From Smithella sp. UBA2180 (GTDB lineage: Bacteria; Desulfobacterota; Syntrophia; Syntrophales; Smithellaceae): DNA of 8,984 nucleotides. The notes under the pieces were generated by a model, which did not search any database, had not been told where the DNA came from, and was given only the letters and a program-made list of their open reading frames with translations. Positions 7,276 through 8,984 of the stretch are shown here, in pieces; the first letter of the stretch is position 1; every line of letters begins with the position of its first letter. The position numbers and the translations under genes are program-made. The DNA lies in NCBI GenBank assembly GCA_002327415.1, contig DCVU01000037.1, positions 2,727 to 11,710 of the forward strand. Reading direction: 5' to 3'.

Positions 7276-7320
7276 CCTGCAAAGCCGAAGGCGGTACGCC
7301 TGCGATCCTGTTTTTGCAGG
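7276..7320. repeat. Nested palindrome, possible structured RNA or palindromic repeat
   Basis: CCTGCAAA (7276-7283) pairs with TTTGCAGG (7313-7320), eight perfect pairs. Inside it, AGGCG (7289-7293) pairs with CGCCT (7297-7301) around a three-base GTA. The inner stem is GC-rich, unlike the AT-rich surroundings. No T-run follows on either strand, so it does not look like a simple terminator. Confidence 0.5.
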
Positions 7321-7465
7321 AAACAAATATTGGGTAATTATTTCTTTGATTAATAGAAAATGACGCAGACGTGCCTGCTGACGGACGCTAAAATTATTAC
7401 TCTTTAAATACGGTTTTGTGGTGACCGGGACAAACATAAGCTATCTCCCTTAAAAGGTCACTGTT

Positions 7466-7494
7466 TGTTTACAGGAAAGATCACTAAAAGTCAA
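7466..7494 (-). promoter_or_regulatory. Weak candidate promoter for GAPDH
   Basis: On the minus strand TTGACT (7489-7494) is a good -35 box, but at 17-base spacing the -10 is TAAACA (7466-7471), a poor match. If real, the GAPDH transcript would have a leader of about 370 bases carrying the repeats and nested palindrome, which is unusually long. Nearer to the gene I found no better pair. Confidence 0.25.
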
Positions 7495-7616
7495 CAAGGG
7501 AACCGAGAAATTTTTGTCAGTTCAACCTTTGCATAAACGTTACTAATTGATTTTTAAAATATCGTCCATTTTTGAATAAAATATGAAAAAACCATCTTCA
7601 CCTATTCCTTAATTTC

Positions 7617-7645
7617 TTGCTCGTATTCTGAATACGATGTAATAT
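7617..7645 (+). promoter_or_regulatory. Candidate promoter with operator-like palindrome in its spacer (TraB-family gene)
   Basis: TTGCTC (7617-7622) and TAATAT (7640-7645) lie 17 bases apart, an ideal sigma-70 spacing, although the boxes themselves are only fair. A perfect palindrome TCGTATTC-T-GAATACGA (7621-7637) occupies nearly the whole spacer. A dimeric regulator bound there would block RNA polymerase, so this reads as a repressor site. The regulator is not in the window. The ribosome site GAGGAGG follows at 7662-7668. Confidence 0.45.
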
Positions 7646-7673
7646 TTAATTATTCCAAGCAGAGGAGGAACCA

Positions 7674-8549
7674 ATGAGACGGGGTTTGTTTAAAGCGGCA
7701 CTGGCCGCATTTATTTTGCTTACTGCTTCCGGTGTTTGGGCGGAAAGCTCCGTGTGGGTGGTAAGTTCTTCCAAGTCGAAAGTTTATCTGGCCGGATCAT
7801 TCCACATGCTGAGAGCATCCGATTATCCTTTGCCTGCCGAATTTTTTACAGCTTATAAAAATTCCCGAAAAATCATCTTTGAAATCCCGCCAGATAAAAC
7901 GGAAGATCCGGGACAAATGGCGGAATTTCTAGGCGGAGCAATTTACGCCGACGGCACAACTCTTAAAGATCATATTTCGTCCGCAGCTTACGCCAAAGCC
8001 GAAAAATTTTGTAGAGATCGAAATTATACGCTAGAGCTATACCAGTTATTTAAGCCGGCTTTGTTTATAATGACGCTTACAATTCAGGAAATGAACAGAA
8101 TCGGCGCCGACCCCCAGAAAGGGGTTGATTATTATTTCAAAGAAAAAGCTCTGCAGGATGGGAAAGCTACCGGAAGTCTGGAAACGGTCGATCAGCAACT
8201 GGGCCTTCTTCTTTCCATGGATGCAATGGTGGGAAACGATCAAATTCTTGAATCTATCGACGAATTTAAACAAATTGAAACAGCGCTGGGAGAATATCTG
8301 GCCGCCTGGAGAAATGGAGATGAGCCGAAAATGGAAGGACTTTATATCAATGGTCTGAAACTCTATCCCAAATTATATCAAACTATCGTCGTCGACAGAA
8401 ACAATAAATGGATTAAAGATATCCAAAGTTGTCTCAATAGTTCAGAAAACACTATGGTAATCGTGGGGGCGGTGCATCTTGTCGGTCCGGATGGCTTGGT
8501 TAACTTACTGCGCAAGCAGGGCTATAAAGTGGTTAAACTAAAAAAATAA
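7674..8549 (+). CDS. TraB/GumN family protein, secreted
   Basis: 291 residues. Residues 1-23 are a typical Sec signal peptide: basic MRRGLFK, a hydrophobic stretch, and Val-Trp-Ala before a likely cleavage at 23/24; there is no lipobox. The mature part matches the TraB/GumN family: GSFHML at 41-46, FEIPP with Glu70, GVDYYF near 150, LETVDQQL near 175, VVDRNNKWI near 240, and GAVHLVGPDGL at 265-275 close to the C-terminus. The paired Gly-x2-His motifs and the Glu are the conserved residues shared with the TIKI metalloproteases of animals, so a metal-dependent hydrolase in the periplasm is plausible, but bacterial members are mostly uncharacterised. Length is normal for the family. The start is set by GAGGAGG at 7662-7668, five bases before the ATG, and by the signal peptide. 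It appears monocistronic, with its own promoter carrying an operator-like palindrome. Confidence 0.93.
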   Translation: MRRGLFKAALAAFILLTASGVWAESSVWVVSSSKSKVYLAGSFHMLRASDYPLPAEFFTAYKNSRKIIFEIPPDKTEDPGQMAEFLGGAIYADGTTLKDHISSAAYAKAEKFCRDRNYTLELYQLFKPALFIMTLTIQEMNRIGADPQKGVDYYFKEKALQDGKATGSLETVDQQLGLLLSMDAMVGNDQILESIDEFKQIETALGEYLAAWRNGDEPKMEGLYINGLKLYPKLYQTIVVDRNNKWIKDIQSCLNSSENTMVIVGAVHLVGPDGLVNLLRKQGYKVVKLKK

Positions 8550-8569
8550 CGGGAAACGGTTCTCGTTTC
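8540..8569 (-). terminator. Candidate terminator, mainly for the minus-strand gene
   Basis: GAAACG (8553-8558) and CGTTTC (8564-8569) form a six-pair stem with a five-base loop, just after the TraB-family stop. On the minus strand the hairpin is followed, after six bases, by a run of seven T residues (A-run 8540-8546 on plus). It would therefore suit the leftward gene that ends at 8676. On the plus strand only a poor T-rich stretch follows. Confidence 0.35.
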
Positions 8570-8675
8570 TATTGTCGCTTAGCAACATTTGCAAGTCAGC
8601 ATACCACCTCTGGTGACAATTTGAGGAATACAGGCAAAACGTTTGATAGCTTAGTAAAAAAAGCGATTGAAGATT

Positions 8676-8984
8676 TTACTTGCCATCCTTATTTAGTTTT
8701 TCGACAAGTCTATGCAACGATATGTTATCATTGATGTTGAGTATGCTTTCGTCAGTCTCTTCGCTGTATTCGGACATGTCGATGATTGGCCGTGATGCCG
8801 TTTGTGTTTGTTGTTTTGCTGCATGCTTAACAAGAGATGCTTCCGTCAGCGGCGACTGATAAAAATTATCCTGCGATAATTCTTCTAATGGACGAAAGAT
8901 ATTGCCGAATGAGGTGAAGGTGGCACGATTCTTCAAATAGTACGTCAAATAACGTTCGGACGTGAACATACCTTCGTCTTTCGA
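8676..8984 (-). CDS. Unrecognised protein, partial (5' end beyond the right edge)
   Basis: The frame is open from the window edge to the TAA at 8676-8678, giving at least 102 residues. An internal Met codon at 8967-8969 could start a 97-residue protein, but the frame stays open upstream (Ser-Lys-Asp-Glu-Gly) and the bases before that Met are not a convincing ribosome site, so I read this as the C-terminal part of a longer gene. I do not recognise the family. The first 40 residues are aromatic and basic (RYLTYYLKNR, FGNIFRPLEEL); the middle is rich in Gln, Thr and Ser; then comes an acidic stretch (MSEYSEETDES) and a short amphipathic end (ISLHRLVEKLNKDGK). No membrane segment or cysteine is seen. 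It converges on the TraB-family gene across 126 bases, with a candidate terminator at 8540-8569. Confidence 0.6.
   Translation of the reverse strand, partial: SKDEGMFTSERYLTYYLKNRATFTSFGNIFRPLEELSQDNFYQSPLTEASLVKHAAKQQTQTASRPIIDMSEYSEETDESILNINDNISLHRLVEKLNKDGK

Larger units (their letters stand above)
7087..7673. other. Divergent intergenic region with repeats and regulatory signals
   Basis: This 587-base gap separates the divergent GAPDH and TraB-family genes. Reading left to right: the GAPDH ribosome site, an imperfect direct repeat (7163-7248), a nested palindrome (7276-7320), an inverted repeat GTGACC (7421-7426) with GGTCAC (7456-7461), a weak leftward promoter (7466-7494), an AT-rich stretch, and the TraB-family promoter with an internal palindrome (7617-7645). 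A 110-codon minus-strand frame (7105-7437) has a GGGAG upstream of its ATG, but its Arg/Phe/Leu-heavy composition looks like translated repeat sequence, so I do not call it a gene. Confidence 0.5.

Noticed and set aside
7252..7353. 33-codon plus-strand frame starting at ATG 7252
   Set aside because: No ribosome site, and it runs through the nested palindrome; it looks like a chance frame in a repeat element.
7105..7437. 110-codon minus-strand open frame with a GGGAG before its ATG
   Set aside because: The predicted product is an Arg/Phe/Leu-rich string that follows the repeat and palindrome sequences, with no recognisable domain.

Overview
The window looks like a piece of chromosome from a strictly anaerobic, moderately AT-rich bacterium (GC roughly in the low 40s per cent by eye). 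A desulfoferrodoxin-type iron domain, a PPDK-derived phosphotransferase, a long divergent GAPDH and a TraB/GumN-family exported protein together suggest a Desulfobacterota (deltaproteobacterial, perhaps syntrophic) organism. That placement is inference from gene content. I see no phage, transposon, CRISPR, tRNA or rRNA signal.

Layout, left to right. (1) 1-732, minus strand: N-terminal two thirds of alanine racemase, running off the left edge. (2) 733-1003: divergent intergenic region with a good promoter candidate in each direction. (3) 1004-1267, plus: small protein with a rubredoxin-like Cys4 iron domain fused to a lysine-rich tail. (4) 1268-1529: spacer with a long perfect hairpin. (5) 1530-5774, plus: 1414-residue protein with about 915 unrecognised, probably helical residues followed by the ATP-binding and phosphohistidine domains of pyruvate phosphate dikinase (PPDK), without the PEP/pyruvate TIM barrel. 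(6) 5809-7086, minus: long, divergent glyceraldehyde-3-phosphate dehydrogenase, convergent with the previous gene across 34 bp. (7) 7087-7673: 587-bp divergent intergenic region with imperfect repeats, nested palindromes and an operator-like palindrome inside a promoter spacer. (8) 7674-8549, plus: secreted TraB/GumN-family protein. (9) 8676-8984, minus: C-terminal part of an unrecognised protein running off the right edge.

These genes do not form one operon. Strands alternate and most genes appear to have their own promoter and ribosome-binding site. The PPDK-like protein and GAPDH both touch lower glycolysis/gluconeogenesis, but the link is only adjacency. The most unusual items are the orphan PPDK core with its huge N-terminal extension, whose phosphate acceptor cannot be deduced, and the iron domain with a histone-H1-like basic tail. 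The two larger intergenic regions share a degenerate GAGTGAARCGRAA-type repeat that may belong to a dispersed family.
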